Notes: generated by a model not told the origin, from the sequence alone. Shown: positions 45,088 through 57,759, numbered from the stretch's first letter. The stretch is 64,000 bases of DNA from VBDM01 sp963699535 (GCA_963699535.1 CAVOUJ010000023.1:1-64000); one strand, 5' to 3'. Numbers and translations: made by a program.

Positions 45088-46401
45088 ATGCCGGCTCCCG
45101 AAGCGCAGTTCATTACCTGGTTCCGCGCGGTTGCGCCGTATTTCCATGCGTTCCGCGGGAAGACCTTCGTGATCGCGTTCGGCGGGGAGATATTCGCACA
45201 GCGCAACTTCGTCGAACTCGCGCACGATATCAATCTGCTGCACAGCGCCGGGATCCGCGTCGTGCTGGTGCACGGCTCGCGGCCGCAGATCGAAGCGCTG
45301 CTCAAGCGCCGCAACGTGCGCTCGCGCTACGCGAAGGGACTGCGCATTACCGACCCGGTCGCGCTCGAATGCGTCAAGGAGGCCGTCGGCCTGCTCCGCG
45401 TCGAGATCGACGCACTGCTGTCGCTCGGGCTTCCGAATTCACCCATGGCCGGAGCCGCCATCAACACCGTGTCGGGCAATTTCCTGACCGCGCAGCCGAT
45501 CGGCGTGCATGACGGAATCGATTTTCAGTACACCGGCTCCGTGCGCAAGGTCGACGCGCAAGCGATCTCAGGTTGTCTCGACGGCGGCAATATCGCGGTC
45601 GTTTCGCCGGTCGGCTACTCTCCAACCGGCGAAGTCTTCAATCTGGCGATGGAAGACGCGGCGGTGGCCGTCGCGACCGCCTTGCACGCGGAGAAACTCG
45701 TCTTCTTCTCCGATGCACCGGTCGAGGACAAGGAAGGCGAGCTGCTGCCCGAGCTGACTGCGCAGGAGGCCGCCGAGCTGCTCGCGCGCAGCAATCGCCT
45801 CACCGAGGACACTCGCCTCTATCTCGCGCACGCCGTCGAAGCGGTGCGCGCGGGCGTAGAGCGCGCCCACGTTATCAGCCGCAAGGTACCCGGTGCTCTG
45901 CTGATCGAGCTTTTCACGCACGAGGGCTCGGGCACGATGATCACCTCGGACAAGGTCGTCAAACTGCGTCAGGCGGCGATCGACGATGCGGGGGGCATCC
46001 TCAAGCTGATCGAGCCCCTCGAGGAGGACGGAACGCTCGTGCGCCGCGGGCGCGAGTTGCTCGAGCGCGAGATTGCGCGCTTCTCCGTCATCGAGCACGA
46101 CGGCGTGATCATCGGCTGCGCCGCGCTGTACCCGTTCGTCGGCGCCCGCGCCGGCGAGCTCGCCTGCCTTGCGGTGCGGCCCGATTACCGCGACGCCGGC
46201 TACGGAGAGCGCCTCGTGAAGCACATCGAAGTTCAGGCCCGGGCCCGCAAGTTGAAGAAGCTCATCGTGCTGACAACTCGCGCCACCCACTGGTTCATCG
46301 AGCGCGGATTCTCCGAAACAACGGTCAGCGCTCTGCCGAAGGAGAAGAAGGACCTCTACAACTACCAGCGTCGCTCGAAGATTCTGGTGAAACGGATCTA
46401 G
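45088..46401 (+). CDS. argA: N-acetylglutamate synthase ArgA (kinase-like + GNAT domains)
   Basis: ArgA acetylates glutamate in the first step of arginine synthesis. The 437 residues comprise an amino-acid-kinase-like domain (about 1-290, with VVLVHGSRPQIE, likely the arginine-feedback region) and a GNAT acetyltransferase domain (about 295-437, with LAVRPDYRDAGYGERLVKHI as the acetyl-CoA loop). ATG 45088 is chosen from the length of the family; the frame opens upstream in rsmE. Position after rsmE and before yggX suggests a short housekeeping run. Confidence 0.93.
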   Translation: MPAPEAQFITWFRAVAPYFHAFRGKTFVIAFGGEIFAQRNFVELAHDINLLHSAGIRVVLVHGSRPQIEALLKRRNVRSRYAKGLRITDPVALECVKEAVGLLRVEIDALLSLGLPNSPMAGAAINTVSGNFLTAQPIGVHDGIDFQYTGSVRKVDAQAISGCLDGGNIAVVSPVGYSPTGEVFNLAMEDAAVAVATALHAEKLVFFSDAPVEDKEGELLPELTAQEAAELLARSNRLTEDTRLYLAHAVEAVRAGVERAHVISRKVPGALLIELFTHEGSGTMITSDKVVKLRQAAIDDAGGILKLIEPLEEDGTLVRRGRELLEREIARFSVIEHDGVIIGCAALYPFVGARAGELACLAVRPDYRDAGYGERLVKHIEVQARARKLKKLIVLTTRATHWFIERGFSETTVSALPKEKKDLYNYQRRSKILVKRI

Positions 46402-46429
46402 GTCTGTCCTCGGGCAAGACGATTCGGGC

Positions 46430-46435
46430 TAGAAT
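46430..46435 (+). promoter_or_regulatory. TAGAAT, possible -10 for yggX
   Basis: The hexamer is 31 nt before the yggX ATG, in the 64-bp gap after argA. Confidence 0.25.
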
Positions 46436-46465
46436 GATCGCTCTCGTCGGAAGGGAATCTCGGCC

Positions 46466-46767
46466 ATGGCAAGGATGGTGAAGTGCGTCAAGCTCGGGCG
46501 CGAGGCCGAGGGACTCGACCACCTGCCCTATCCCGGCGAACTCGGCAAGCGCATCTACGAAAACGTCTCCAAGGAAGCCTGGCAGGGCTGGATCAAGCAC
46601 CAGACCATGCTGATCAACGAGAACCGGCTGAACCTCGCTGATTCGAAAGCGCGGAAGTATCTCGCCGAGCAGATGGAGAAGCATTTCTTCGGTCCGGCGC
46701 GGATGTCGCGTCGGGATACGTGCCGCCTGAGAGCCTTAAGAGCGGCGCGAAAAGCGCGCCGCCTTGA
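46466..46767 (+). CDS. yggX: YggX-family iron-trafficking protein (one frameshift near the end)
   Basis: YggX protects iron-sulphur clusters against oxidation. The start VKCVKLGREAEGLDHLPYPG, then ENVSKEAWQGWIKHQTMLIN and QMEKHFFG are diagnostic. A missing G in GG at 46696-46697 changes the tail; corrected it reads GADVASGYVPP and stops at 46767 (100 residues). As written, the frame runs on to 47011 into antisense rpiA. GGAAGGG precedes the ATG. Confidence 0.92.
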
Positions 46768-46803
46768 GTCCGCGAAATCGGACGGACAGCCGCAGGCTGC
46801 CGT

Positions 46804-47466
46804 TCATTTCGCGATCAGTGTCTTCACTCCGGATTTCGTCCCGAGCAGCAGCACGTCCGCCCCGCGACGGGCGAACAGTCCGTTGGTGACGACACCGGCG
46901 ATGTTGTTGATCGTCGCCTCAAGCTCGACCGGGTTGAGAATGGACAGTCCCCACACGTCGAGGACGATGTTGCCGTTGTCGGTCGTGAAACCCTCGCGCA
47001 GCTTCGGCTGACCGCCGAGCTTCACCATCTGCCGCGCAACGTAGCCGCGGGCCATCGGGATCACCTCGACCGGCAGGGGAAACTTCCCGAGCACCGGCAC
47101 GAGCTTCGATTCGTCGGCGATGCAGACGAATTTCTTCGCCACCGCGGCGACGATCTTCTCGCGGGTGAGCGCGCCGCCTCCGCCCTTGATCATGGCGAGA
47201 TGCTCGGTGATCTCGTCCGCGCCGTCGATGTAGACCGGCAGCTCGTTGACGCTGTTCAGGTCGAAGAGGCGGATGCCGTGCTTCTTGAGGCGTTCGGCGG
47301 TCTTCTCCGAGCTTGCGACGGCGCCGGCGATGCGATTCTTCACTTTTCCCAGCTCGTCGATGAAGAAATTGGCCGTGGAGCCGCTGCCGACGCCGATCAC
47401 TTCGTCGTCGACGACGTACTTGATCGCCTCGCGGGCGACCGATTGCTTGAGTTCGTCCTGGGTCAT
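46804..47466 (-). CDS. rpiA: ribose-5-phosphate isomerase A
   Basis: It interconverts ribose-5-phosphate and ribulose-5-phosphate. At 220 residues, it has VIGVGSGSTANFFIDEL, DGADEI, and the active-site KGGGGALTREKI. ATG 47466 lies 4 bp after the lpdA stop; longer frames overlap lpdA. It follows the pyruvate dehydrogenase genes on the same strand, so it may be co-transcribed. Confidence 0.95.
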   Translation of the reverse strand: MTQDELKQSVAREAIKYVVDDEVIGVGSGSTANFFIDELGKVKNRIAGAVASSEKTAERLKKHGIRLFDLNSVNELPVYIDGADEITEHLAMIKGGGGALTREKIVAAVAKKFVCIADESKLVPVLGKFPLPVEVIPMARGYVARQMVKLGGQPKLREGFTTDNGNIVLDVWGLSILNPVELEATINNIAGVVTNGLFARRGADVLLLGTKSGVKTLIAK

Positions 47467-47470
47467 GAGG

Positions 47471-49231
47471 CTAGCGCTTGCGCACGGGCGGAAGATCGGT
47501 GCACACGCCCTCGTACAACTCCGCTGCCATGCCCACCGACTCGCTCGTGGTCGGGTGCGGGTGGATGGTCTTGCCGATGTCGACTGCATCGGCGCCCATC
47601 TCGATCGCCAGCGCGATCTCGCTGATCAGGTCTCCGGCGCCCGCACCGACGACCCCTCCGCCGATCACCCGGTGTGTTTCCTCCGAGAAGATCAGCTTGG
47701 TGAAACCCTCGTCGCGGCCGTTGGCGATGGCGCGCCCGGAGGCGGTCCAGGGAAATTTCGCGACCCTGAACTCGACGCCTTGCTTTCGCGCCTCCTCCTC
47801 GGTCAGCCCCACCCATGCGATCTCCGGGTCGGTATAGGCGACCGACGGAATGACGCGCGCGTCGAAATGGGATTTCTCTCCCGCTGCGGCCTCGGCCGCG
47901 ACGTGCCCTTCATGCACGGCCTTGTGCGCGAGCATCGGCGGGCCGGCGATGTCGCCGATGGCGAATATGTGCGGAACGTTGGTGCGCATCTGCGAATCGA
48001 CCGGGATGAAGCCACGCTCGTTGACCAAGACCCCTGCGGCTTCGGCTCCGATGTTCCTGCCATTGGGGGTACGTCCGACCGAGACCAGGATCATGTCGTA
48101 GAGCTGGGGCTTGTCCGGAGCATTCTCGCCCTCAAAAGACACTTTCAACCCTTCTTTCTGCGCTTCGACTCTGACAGTCTTGGTCCTCAGCATGATTTTG
48201 TCGAATCGCTTCGCGTTGAACGTCTGCCAGACTTTGACGAGATCCCGGTCCGCCCCTGCCATGAGCACGTCCAGCATTTCCACCACGTCCAGGCGCGCAC
48301 CCAGCGTCGAGTAGACGGTGCCCATCTCCAGCCCGATGATGCCTCCACCTATGACGAGCAAGCGGCTGGGCCGCGAAGGCAACTCCAAGGCTCCGGTGGA
48401 ATCGACGATACGCGGATCATTCGGCAGGAACGGAAGCTTTGCCGATTGCGACCCTGTCGCGATGATCGCGTGCCTGAATCCGACGACCTTGCGGCCTGCC
48501 GCGGTTTCCACCGCAAGCTGCTGAGGCGCGAGAAAAGCGCCAGTGCCCTGCACGACAGTCACCTTACGTGCCCGGGCCATGCCGGCAAGGCCTCCGGTGA
48601 GCTTCCCGACGACTTTGTTCTTCCAAGAACGAAGCGCCCCCACGTCGATCGTCGGATCGCCGAACGCAACGCCGTGCTCGGCAAGATGCTTCGCCTCGTC
48701 CATCACCGCGGCCACGTGCAGCAGCGCCTTGGAAGGAATGCAGCCGACGTTGAGGCACACGCCTCCGAGCGACGGATAGCGTTCGACGAGGACGGTGTTC
48801 ATCCCGAGGTCGGCGGCGCGAAACGCGGCCGAATAGCCACCAGGGCCCGACCCGAGGACAAGCACGTCGCAACTGAGGTCGACAGGACCGGAGGTGGTCG
48901 CCACCGCGGCAGGGGCATCAGCTCTTTTCGGCGGCAGCGGTGTGCCTTTTTCCTGGGAAGGAACGGATTTCGCTGGCGTGGCCGCGGACTCTTCGCCCTC
49001 GAGCTGCAGTATGACCGACCCCTGCGAGACCTTGTCGCCGACCTTCACCCGCAGCTCCTTGACGATACCGGCGTGCGTGGAGGGGATTTCGATGGTCGCC
49101 TTGTCCGACTCCAGCGTGATCAGGGAGGTCTCTTTTTCCACCCGATCGCCGGCCTTCACCAGAACCTCGATGACGTCGACGTCCCTGAAATCGCCGATAT
49201 CGGGGACTTTGACTTCGACGGTCTGCGCCAT
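47471..49231 (-). CDS. lpdA: dihydrolipoyl dehydrogenase with N-terminal lipoyl domain
   Basis: The E3 subunit reoxidises dihydrolipoamide with NAD+. The 586 residues begin with a lipoyl domain (about 1-80, lipoyl Lys in ESDKATIEIPS), then a Pro/Ala linker. The flavoprotein follows (GSGPGGYSAAFRAADLG, redox disulphide GGVCLNVGCIPSK, and C-terminal HPHPTTSE active-site His). This lipoylated E3 form is common in betaproteobacteria. It lies 7 bp after aceF. Confidence 0.96.
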   Translation of the reverse strand: MAQTVEVKVPDIGDFRDVDVIEVLVKAGDRVEKETSLITLESDKATIEIPSTHAGIVKELRVKVGDKVSQGSVILQLEGEESAATPAKSVPSQEKGTPLPPKRADAPAAVATTSGPVDLSCDVLVLGSGPGGYSAAFRAADLGMNTVLVERYPSLGGVCLNVGCIPSKALLHVAAVMDEAKHLAEHGVAFGDPTIDVGALRSWKNKVVGKLTGGLAGMARARKVTVVQGTGAFLAPQQLAVETAAGRKVVGFRHAIIATGSQSAKLPFLPNDPRIVDSTGALELPSRPSRLLVIGGGIIGLEMGTVYSTLGARLDVVEMLDVLMAGADRDLVKVWQTFNAKRFDKIMLRTKTVRVEAQKEGLKVSFEGENAPDKPQLYDMILVSVGRTPNGRNIGAEAAGVLVNERGFIPVDSQMRTNVPHIFAIGDIAGPPMLAHKAVHEGHVAAEAAAGEKSHFDARVIPSVAYTDPEIAWVGLTEEEARKQGVEFRVAKFPWTASGRAIANGRDEGFTKLIFSEETHRVIGGGVVGAGAGDLISEIALAIEMGADAVDIGKTIHPHPTTSESVGMAAELYEGVCTDLPPVRKR

Positions 49232-49238
49232 CCGCGTC

Positions 49239-50574
49239 TCAGGTCAAACGGCGGCGGAAATCGGAAAGGACCGAGGCGAGATGCGTCGTGAAGCGCGCCG
49301 CGGCGGCGCCGTCGATGACGCGGTGATCGTAGGCGAGCGACAAGGGCAGCATCAGCCGGGGAACGAAAGCTCCCGTCCTTGTATACCGGCCGCATCTGGG
49401 ACCGCGATACTCCCAGGATCGCGACCTCGGGTGCATTGATGATCGGTGTGAACGCCGTGCCGCCGATGCCGCCGAGGCTGGAAATACTGAAAGTGCCACC
49501 GCGCATCTCATCCGGCTTGAGCTTCTTCTCACGGGCGCGCTTCGAAATGTCAGCCAGCTCCCGTGCAACATCGAAGACGCCCTTCCGGTCGGCGTCGCGA
49601 ATCACCGGCACAACCAGCCCGTCGGGCGTGTCCACGGCGACGCCGATGTGGCAGTACTTCTTGACGATCAGGTTCTCGCCGGCCAGGTCCAGGGAAGAAT
49701 TGAAATCCGGGAACTGCCGCAGCGCGTCGGCCGACGCCTTCACCAGAAACGCGAGCATGGTCAGCTTGAAGCCCTGCTTTTCGGCGACCGGCGCGTTTTC
49801 CTTGCGGTATGCCTCCAGGTCGGTGATATCGGCCTCGTCGTGTTGGGTCACGTGCGGAATCCCGACCCAGTTGCGGTGCAGGAATCCACCCGAGAGCTTC
49901 CTGATGCGCGACAGCGGACGGGTCTCGACGGCACCGAACTTGGCGAATTCCACCTGCGGCCAGGCCGGGAGGTTCAGGTTGTACCCGCCTTTCGCCGCCG
50001 GAACGGCGGGCGCGGGAATTGCCGCTCCTCTCATGACGCCCTTCACGAACTCCTGGACGTCGCCTTGGGTAACGCGGCCCTTGGGACCGGTGCCTTTGAC
50101 TTTCGCGAGATCGACTCCCAGCTCGCGGGCGAACTTGCGCACCGATGGGCTTGCGTGCGCCGCGGCGCCTGAAACGGGCGCGGGTGCGCGGGGCACCGGT
50201 TCCGCTCTCGGAGCCACCGCAACCGGTCTCGGGGCCTCGGGGACCGCAGCCTGCTGAGGGGTTTGAGCCTTCGGCGGTGGTACGGCAGCGAGAGAGGGCG
50301 CGGCCGGCTTGGGCGCCGCGGCCGGCGCGCTCTCCTCCGCATCGAACAGCAGAATCAGGCTGCCCTTGGAAACCTTGTCGCCCACCTTGACGCGCAGTTC
50401 CTTGACGACGCCGGCTGCGGGCGAAGGAATTTCCATCGTCGCCTTGTCCGACTCGACCGTGACGAGGGACTGCTCCGGCCGGATCGCATCGCCCGGCTTG
50501 ACCAGAACTTCGATGACGGCGACGTCCTTGAAGTCGCCGATGTCGGGAACGAGCGCCTCCTTGAGCGAGCTCAC
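49239..50574 (-). CDS. aceF: dihydrolipoyl acetyltransferase, E2 of pyruvate dehydrogenase (one frameshift)
   Basis: E2 carries the acetyl group on lipoyl-lysine and passes it to CoA. It has one lipoyl domain (Lys in ESDKATMEIPS), an Ala/Pro linker, an E3-binding domain (SPSVRKFARELGVDL) and the catalytic domain ending in LAYDHRVIDGA, with the active-site His and Asp. One extra base in CCC at 49372-49374 breaks the frame at VYKDGAFVPR. The corrected length is 444 residues. The start is GTG 50574; longer frames extend into aceE. Confidence 0.93.
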
Positions 50575-50638
50575 TCGCCTTCGTCCGCTGAGTAGACCAA
50601 TAAGTCCGACGCGAGACTTCGCTTCGTCACTTCCATGC

Positions 50639-53320
<2,682 letters not shown>

Positions 53321-53418
53321 GGCATTACCCTCTCGGTTCGAGTGTGTGCGCGGGATTCGGAGACCGGCGAGAGCAGATCAAGCTTAACCTGCCCGCCTCA
53401 CTGGATCAATAGGCCGAA

Positions 53419-53427
53419 TGCTAGAAT
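53419..53427 (+). promoter_or_regulatory. extended -10 TGCTAGAAT upstream of folD
   Basis: A TG one base before TAGAAT makes an extended -10, 38 nt before the folD GTG, in the divergent gap with aceE. A strong -35 is not needed for this type. Confidence 0.35.
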
Positions 53428-53464
53428 GCGCGCCTTCCCGTGACAGCCACGCCGCTCTGCTCCC

Positions 53465-54331
53465 GTGCATACCCGCACCATTGACGGCCAAGCGATCGCG
53501 CGCGAACTCCGCGAAGGACTCATGCGGCGCGTCGGTGCCCTTGCTGCGAAAGGTGTGCGTCCCGGCCTTGCCGTGGTGCAGGTCGGAAATCATCCTGCAT
53601 CGAAAGTCTACGTTCGGAACAAGATCAGGGCGTGCAGCGAAGTGGGCCTGCATTCCGAGCACATCGAGTTGCCAGGGAACACCGATGAGGAGGCGCTGCT
53701 CGAGCGCATTCGCAGCCTCAACAACGACGCCCGCATCCATGGAATCCTCGTCCAGCTCCCGTTGCCGCAGGGATTCTCCGTGGATCGCGTGCAGGAGACC
53801 ATCGCTCCGGAGAAGGACGTCGATGGCTTTCACCCGATCAACGTGGGGCTGCTCGCGATCGGCCGGCCGCGGTTCGCGCCCTGCACTCCCCTCGGCGTCA
53901 TGAAGTTGCTCGAGCACGAGAAAATCAATCCGGAAGGCCGGCACGCCGTCGTCGTCGGCCGAAGCAATATCGTGGGCAAACCGATGGCGCTGCTTCTCTT
54001 GCAGAGAGGCGCCACGGTCACCATCTGCAACTCCAGAACCTCCGATCTGGGCGAAATGACGCGTCAGGCAGACATTCTGGTCGTGGCCGCGGGCAAGCCC
54101 ATGCTCGTGACCTCCGGCATGGTGAAGCAGGGCGCCGTTGTGATCGATGTGGGCATCAATCGACTCGCGGACGGGAAACTCTCGGGCGACGTGGATTTTC
54201 AGGGCGTCTGGGGAACCGCTTCGCGCATCAGCCCGGTGCCGGGCGGAGTGGGTCCCATGACGATCGCCATGCTTATCGAGAACACGCTGCTCGCCGCCGA
54301 GCGCGTCGCACAGTATGCAACCGCCCGATAA
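53465..54331 (+). CDS. folD: FolD, methylenetetrahydrofolate dehydrogenase/cyclohydrolase
   Basis: FolD interconverts methylene-, methenyl- and formyl-tetrahydrofolate. The 288 residues include the catalytic Lys in VYVRNKIRA, ILVQLPLPQG, EKDVDGFHPINVG and the NADP fold VVVGRSNIVGKPMA. The start is GTG 53465. It overlaps the next gene by 17 bp, indicating co-translation. Confidence 0.96.
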   Translation: MHTRTIDGQAIARELREGLMRRVGALAAKGVRPGLAVVQVGNHPASKVYVRNKIRACSEVGLHSEHIELPGNTDEEALLERIRSLNNDARIHGILVQLPLPQGFSVDRVQETIAPEKDVDGFHPINVGLLAIGRPRFAPCTPLGVMKLLEHEKINPEGRHAVVVGRSNIVGKPMALLLLQRGATVTICNSRTSDLGEMTRQADILVVAAGKPMLVTSGMVKQGAVVIDVGINRLADGKLSGDVDFQGVWGTASRISPVPGGVGPMTIAMLIENTLLAAERVAQYATAR

Positions 54332-56357
54332 CCCGCTGCTCGATTTCTCGGGATTGCCGCGCTACGGCTCGATCAAACCCGGGCACGTCGCCTCGGCCGT
54401 CGATCGCCTGCTCGCCGAGAACCGCGACCTGATTGCCCAGCTCACGGGAAAGGACACGGCCCCCAGTTGGAGTGATTTTGCCGAACCGCTTGAGAACGCG
54501 AACGAACGGCTGTGGCGCGCCTGGGGCGCGGTCTCGCATCTGCACGCGGTGGACGACAACACCGCGATCCGGGACGCCTACAACGCCAATCTCCCCAAGG
54601 TCACCCGGTACCGCACCGAGCTCGAGCAGAACCTGGGCCTGTACGACAAATTCAAGGCCTTGCGCGCCGCGAGCGAGTTCGAGAGCCTGACCCGGGCGCG
54701 GCGCAAGATCGTCGAGAACGCCTTGCGCGACTTCCGTCTGGGGGGGGCCGAGCTGGAGCGGGAGAAGAAGCTGCGCTTCGCCCAGATCCAGGAAGAGCTT
54801 GCCGCGCTCGAAGCGAAGTTTTCCGAGAATGTGCTCGATGCGACCAATGCGTTTTCCGCAATCGTCGAAAACCGCGGAGACCTGACCGGCATCCCGGAGG
54901 ACATCCTGCAAGCCGCCGCCGAGGCAGCGCGCAGGCAAGGGCCGGGAGGCTGGAAGTTCACGCTGCATGCGCCCTCGTACGGACCCTTGATGCAATATGC
55001 TGAAAACCGCGGCCTGCGAGAATCGTTCTACCGCGAGCACGTCACACGCGCGAGCGAGTTCGGGAAAGCGGAACTCGACAATACTTCGATCATCAAGCGC
55101 CTGCTCGAACTGCGAAGGGAGAAAGCGCAGCTCCTCGGCTACCGGTCCTTTGCGGAGTATTCGCTCGTGCCAAAGATGGCGGAGTCGCCGAAGGCAGCGA
55201 TCGATTTCCTTGAAGACCTTGCCGCGCGGGCCCTGCCGCATGCGCGCCGGGACTACGCGGAGCTCGAGTCATTCGCGCGCGCCGAGCTGAAGCTCGACCG
55301 CCTCGAGGCCTGGGACATCGCGTTCGCTTCGGAAAAGCTGCGTACCAAGCGTTACGCCTTTTCTGACCAGGAAGTGAAGGAGTATTTTCCCGAGCCCAAG
55401 GTCCTCGAGGGCATGTTCAAGCTCGTGGAGAATATCTACGGCGTCCACGTCGTTCCCGACTCCGCCGAGACCTGGCCACCCGAGGTGCGGTTTTTCAGGA
55501 TCGCAGACGATCGTGGCGAGGTCGTCGGGCAGTTCTATTTCGACGCGTACTCGCGGGAAACGAAACGCGGTGGCGCCTGGATGGACGAGGCGATCGCGAG
55601 ACAACGCTCGCACGGCGGGCTGCAAACCCCTGTCGCCCACCTCGTGTGCAATTTTCAGGCTCCGGTGGGCGGCAAGCCCGCCCTCCTCACTCACGACGAG
55701 GTGCTGACGCTATTCCACGAGTTCGGCCACGGGCTGCACCACCTGCTCTCCCGAGTGGATGACCCGGGCGTCTCCGGAATACGCGGGGTCGAATGGGACG
55801 CGATCGAGCTGCCCTCCCAGTTCATGGAGAACTTCTGCTGGGAGAGAGAGGCGCTCGCTCGAATGAGCGCTCATGTGGAAAGCGGGAAACCCCTGCCGCA
55901 GCAGCTGTTCGACAAGATGCTGGCTGCAAGGAATTTCCAGAGCGGCATGCAGACCGTGCGCCAGATCGAGTTCGCGCTGATCGACATGCACCTGCACCAC
56001 GATTTCGATCCCGCCGGATCCAGAACGCCCTTGCAGCTTCTCGACGAGATCAGGGCGAAGGTCGCCGTGGTCGTCCCTCCCGCTTTCAACCGTTTTCTCA
56101 ACAACTTCTCCCACATCTTCGCAGGCGGCTACGCAGCCGGTTACTACAGCTACAAGTGGGCCGAAGTGCTTTCGGCCGACGCTTACAGCCTGTTTGAAGA
56201 GAACGGCGTGTTCGATCCCGGGACCGGCGCGCGGTTCCGCGACGAGATTCTTGCTGTCGGCGGCAGCCGTCCGGCCATGGAATCCTTCAAGGCGTTTCGC
56301 GGCCGGGAGCCGAGGATCGATGCGCTCCTGCGGCACAATGGTATGATCGCCGCGTAA
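54315..56357 (+). CDS. prlC: oligopeptidase A (M3 zinc metallopeptidase)
   Basis: A cytosolic zinc peptidase that degrades short peptides, including released signal peptides. Its 680 residues carry the M3 zinc site HEFGHGLHHLL with the third ligand Glu in GVEWDAIELPSQFMENF, and the ANPLL-like start NPLLDFSGLPRY. ATG 54315 lies inside folD. It is followed 13 bp later by a small exported gene. Confidence 0.94.
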   Translation: MQPPDNPLLDFSGLPRYGSIKPGHVASAVDRLLAENRDLIAQLTGKDTAPSWSDFAEPLENANERLWRAWGAVSHLHAVDDNTAIRDAYNANLPKVTRYRTELEQNLGLYDKFKALRAASEFESLTRARRKIVENALRDFRLGGAELEREKKLRFAQIQEELAALEAKFSENVLDATNAFSAIVENRGDLTGIPEDILQAAAEAARRQGPGGWKFTLHAPSYGPLMQYAENRGLRESFYREHVTRASEFGKAELDNTSIIKRLLELRREKAQLLGYRSFAEYSLVPKMAESPKAAIDFLEDLAARALPHARRDYAELESFARAELKLDRLEAWDIAFASEKLRTKRYAFSDQEVKEYFPEPKVLEGMFKLVENIYGVHVVPDSAETWPPEVRFFRIADDRGEVVGQFYFDAYSRETKRGGAWMDEAIARQRSHGGLQTPVAHLVCNFQAPVGGKPALLTHDEVLTLFHEFGHGLHHLLSRVDDPGVSGIRGVEWDAIELPSQFMENFCWEREALARMSAHVESGKPLPQQLFDKMLAARNFQSGMQTVRQIEFALIDMHLHHDFDPAGSRTPLQLLDEIRAKVAVVVPPAFNRFLNNFSHIFAGGYAAGYYSYKWAEVLSADAYSLFEENGVFDPGTGARFRDEILAVGGSRPAMESFKAFRGREPRIDALLRHNGMIAA

Positions 56358-56370
56358 GACAACGCGCCGC

Positions 56371-56943
56371 ATGCGCATCCATCTCATCGCCGCAGCGATT
56401 CTCTTCACCGCCTGCGCCGGCGCCTCGGGGCAGGCCTACCGTTGGGTGGACAAGGACGGCAAGGTCCACTACACGCAAGAGCCGCCGCCCCCGGGGGCAA
56501 AGAGCGCCCAGAAGAAGACTTTCCGGCAAGGGCCGGCGGAGACCTCCAATCTGCCCTACGCGACGCAGATCGCGGCAAAGAACTATCCGGTGACGCTCCA
56601 CACCGCGCCGGATTGCGGAGAGCCCTGCGATCGGGCGCGAGCCCTGCTCGTCAAGCGCTCGGTGCCATTCCGGGAAGTGAGCGTCCTCAGCCAGAACGAA
56701 GTAGACGAGTTGAAGAGACTTTCCGGAAAGAGCGACATCCCCCTGCTCGTCGTCGGCGCCCAGACGCAGAGCGGATTTCAGGAAAGCGCCTTCCACAGTC
56801 TGCTCGACACTGCCGGCTATCCGGCCGCGGGATCTTCCCTGCCGATCGAAACGCTGCGCAAGATGGACCCCGCGGCCAAAGCGCCGGAGCAGGCGCAACA
56901 GGGCGCGGGTGTGCCACAAGCGTCGGACAGCACCTACAAATAG
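56371..56943 (+). CDS. exported DUF4124-glutaredoxin-fold protein
   Basis: The 190-residue precursor has a signal peptide (IHLIAAAILFTACAGASG), a DUF4124 segment (AYRWVDKDGKVHYTQEPPPP), and a glutaredoxin-like domain (about 65-155). That domain has YPVTLHTAPDCGEPCDRARALL: the Cys pair is spaced CGEPC, one residue more than CxxC. The tail is low complexity. If the hydrophobic segment is followed by the Cys in FTACAG, a lipoprotein is possible, though the lipobox is weak. It probably works in the periplasm on thiols; the function is unproven. Confidence 0.78.
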   Translation: MRIHLIAAAILFTACAGASGQAYRWVDKDGKVHYTQEPPPPGAKSAQKKTFRQGPAETSNLPYATQIAAKNYPVTLHTAPDCGEPCDRARALLVKRSVPFREVSVLSQNEVDELKRLSGKSDIPLLVVGAQTQSGFQESAFHSLLDTAGYPAAGSSLPIETLRKMDPAAKAPEQAQQGAGVPQASDSTYK

Positions 56944-56981
56944 ACTGCAGGTAGCTGTCGAGTCGTCGCGGGCGCGTACCG

Positions 56982-57758
56982 ATGAAGCTCGCCTCATGGA
57001 ACGTCAATTCGCTCAAAGTGCGCCTGCCCCATCTGCTCGATTGGCTGGCGGCGCAAACCCCGGACATCGTTTGCCTGCAGGAAATCAAGGCCGAGGACGA
57101 CAAGTTCCCGAGGATGGAGCTCGAGGCCGCGGGCTACCGCTGCGCCTGGTCCGGGCAGAAAACCTATAACGGCGTCGCGATTCTGTCCCGAACCCCGCCC
57201 GCCGGGGTCGCAGCCGGGATGCCTGCTTTTCCAGATGAGCAAAGGCGTGTCATCGCCGCAACGGTCGGTTCGGTTCGCGTGACATGCGCCTATGTGCCCA
57301 ACGGTCAGGCCGTCGATTCCGAGAAGTACGAGTACAAGCTCAAGTGGCTCGAGGCTTTCCGCCTGAGGCTCGCTGACGAGCTGAAGAATCATCCCCGGCT
57401 CGCAGTGCTGGGCGACTTCAACATCGCGCCCGCCGACGAGGACGTGCACGATCCCAAGGCTTGGGAGAATCAGGTCCTTTTCAGTCCCAGGGAGCGCGAG
57501 GCCTTCCAAAAACTTCTCGCGCTCGGATTGAAAGACGCCTTCAGATTGTTTACCCAACCGGAGAAATCGTTCACCTGGTGGGACTACCGCTTGAACGCGT
57601 TCAAGCGCGACCTGGGTTTGCGTATCGACCATATTCTGCTCAGCCCCGAACTCGCCTCGCTTTGCAGGACGTGCACGATCGACGTCGCGCCGCGCCGCCT
57701 CGAGCGCCCGTCGGACCACGCGCCCGTGATGGCTGAGTTGCAGCTTGAGTCGCTATAA
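56982..57758 (+). CDS. xthA: exodeoxyribonuclease III (AP endonuclease)
   Basis: It repairs abasic sites and 3' blocks. At 258 residues it has KLASWNVNSLKVRLPHLLDW, the catalytic Glu in CLQEIKAED, YVPNGQ, LGDFNIAP and SDHAPVMAEL. ATG 56982 is 38 bp after the preceding gene. It stops just inside a TATAAT that may belong to the next gene. Confidence 0.95.
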   Translation: MKLASWNVNSLKVRLPHLLDWLAAQTPDIVCLQEIKAEDDKFPRMELEAAGYRCAWSGQKTYNGVAILSRTPPAGVAAGMPAFPDEQRRVIAATVGSVRVTCAYVPNGQAVDSEKYEYKLKWLEAFRLRLADELKNHPRLAVLGDFNIAPADEDVHDPKAWENQVLFSPREREAFQKLLALGLKDAFRLFTQPEKSFTWWDYRLNAFKRDLGLRIDHILLSPELASLCRTCTIDVAPRRLERPSDHAPVMAELQLESL

Positions 57759-57759
57759 T
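57754..57759 (+). promoter_or_regulatory. perfect TATAAT at the xthA stop, possible promoter for the Bug gene
   Basis: The hexamer overlaps the xthA stop codon and lies 33 nt before the ATG at 57792. A convincing -35 is not seen. Confidence 0.3.

Noticed and set aside
47246..49291. 681-codon open frame on the plus strand
   Set aside because: It is antisense to rpiA and lpdA, both clearly real genes, and shows no family pattern.
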